DNA of 42,259 nt. Origin: Schleiferiaceae bacterium (GTDB lineage: Bacteria; Bacteroidota; Bacteroidia; Flavobacteriales; Schleiferiaceae). The stretch covers positions 1-42,259 of the forward strand of contig JAQWXR010000017.1 of assembly GCA_029254375.1 (NCBI GenBank), given 5' to 3'. Both the position numbers and the translations under genes were made by a program. Below, piece by piece: positions 42,252 to 42,259 of this stretch; within the stretch, counting starts at the first letter, position 1, and the number at the start of each line of letters is the position of its first letter. The notes under the pieces are model-generated. The model did not search any database, was not told where the DNA came from, and saw only the letters and a program-made list of their open reading frames with translations.

Positions 42252-42259
42252 GGTATGGC

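Overview
The window reads as a piece of a chromosome from a member of the Bacteroidota, most likely Flavobacteriia of the Cryomorphaceae/Schleiferiaceae type. Supporting signs are type IX secretion (T9SS) sorting domains of both kinds (CHU_C-type and type A), the flavobacterial cluster pdxJ / CBS protein / nadK / DUF6089 / uppS / bamA / ompH / ompH / murI, TAnnTTTG-type -7 promoter boxes, a near absence of Shine-Dalgarno sequences, a CrtD-type carotenoid desaturase and a long multi-membrane signal peptidase I. Base composition looks close to 50% GC by eye. The coding density is very high: no stretch over 300 bases lacks a gene, and I saw no tRNA, rRNA, insertion sequence, prophage or CRISPR array.

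Layout. 59-6070 (+): LD-carboxypeptidase, YraN, an RluB-type pseudouridine synthase with an Arg/Gly/Asp/Pro-rich repeat extension, an AsmA-like protein, a stand-alone T9SS CHU_C protein (followed by a good terminator) and a DUF2141 protein. 6135-7648 (-): alpha/beta hydrolase and pdxJ. 7697-15100 (+): an envelope cluster covering NAD kinase, undecaprenyl-PP synthase, BamA, two OmpH/Skp chaperones and glutamate racemase. 15253-20458 (-): crtD-like desaturase, murQ, rsmB and an ABC exporter, tightly packed. 20494-21780 (+): a WbpA/TviB-type UDP-sugar dehydrogenase. 21939-26252 (-): acyl-CoA carboxylase carboxyltransferase, an unrecognised exported protein and signal peptidase I. 26378-29131 (+): Nfu-type Fe-S protein, gamma carbonic anhydrase-like protein and pgi. 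29355-33818 (-): rplM-rpsI-rpsB-tsf, then pyrH-frr-marR as a separate unit. 33935-36001 (+): secreted M43 metalloprotease with PKD and T9SS domains. 36142-37668 (-): membrane glycosyltransferase. 37770-42251 (+): SLC13 transporter-cysC-cysD-cysN, a sulfate uptake and PAPS synthesis operon.

The protein-coding content is largely housekeeping plus envelope and sulfate genes, and I found no new multi-gene system such as defence or biosynthesis. The signals not explained by the genes are regulatory or structural. (1) A family of 8-bp tandem repeats (GGGTTGAA and variants) lies directly at or after the stop codons of five genes, always G-rich on the sense strand, and occurs at four of the five convergent gene junctions. 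(2) Many -7 promoter boxes sit only 4-7 bases from the start codon, which predicts leaderless mRNAs. (3) A 26-bp palindrome is built from two back-to-back -7 boxes between divergent genes. (4) A perfect 19-bp palindrome sits directly upstream of the sulfate operon's -7 box and looks like an operator. (5) A terminator-like hairpin lies between rpsB and tsf.
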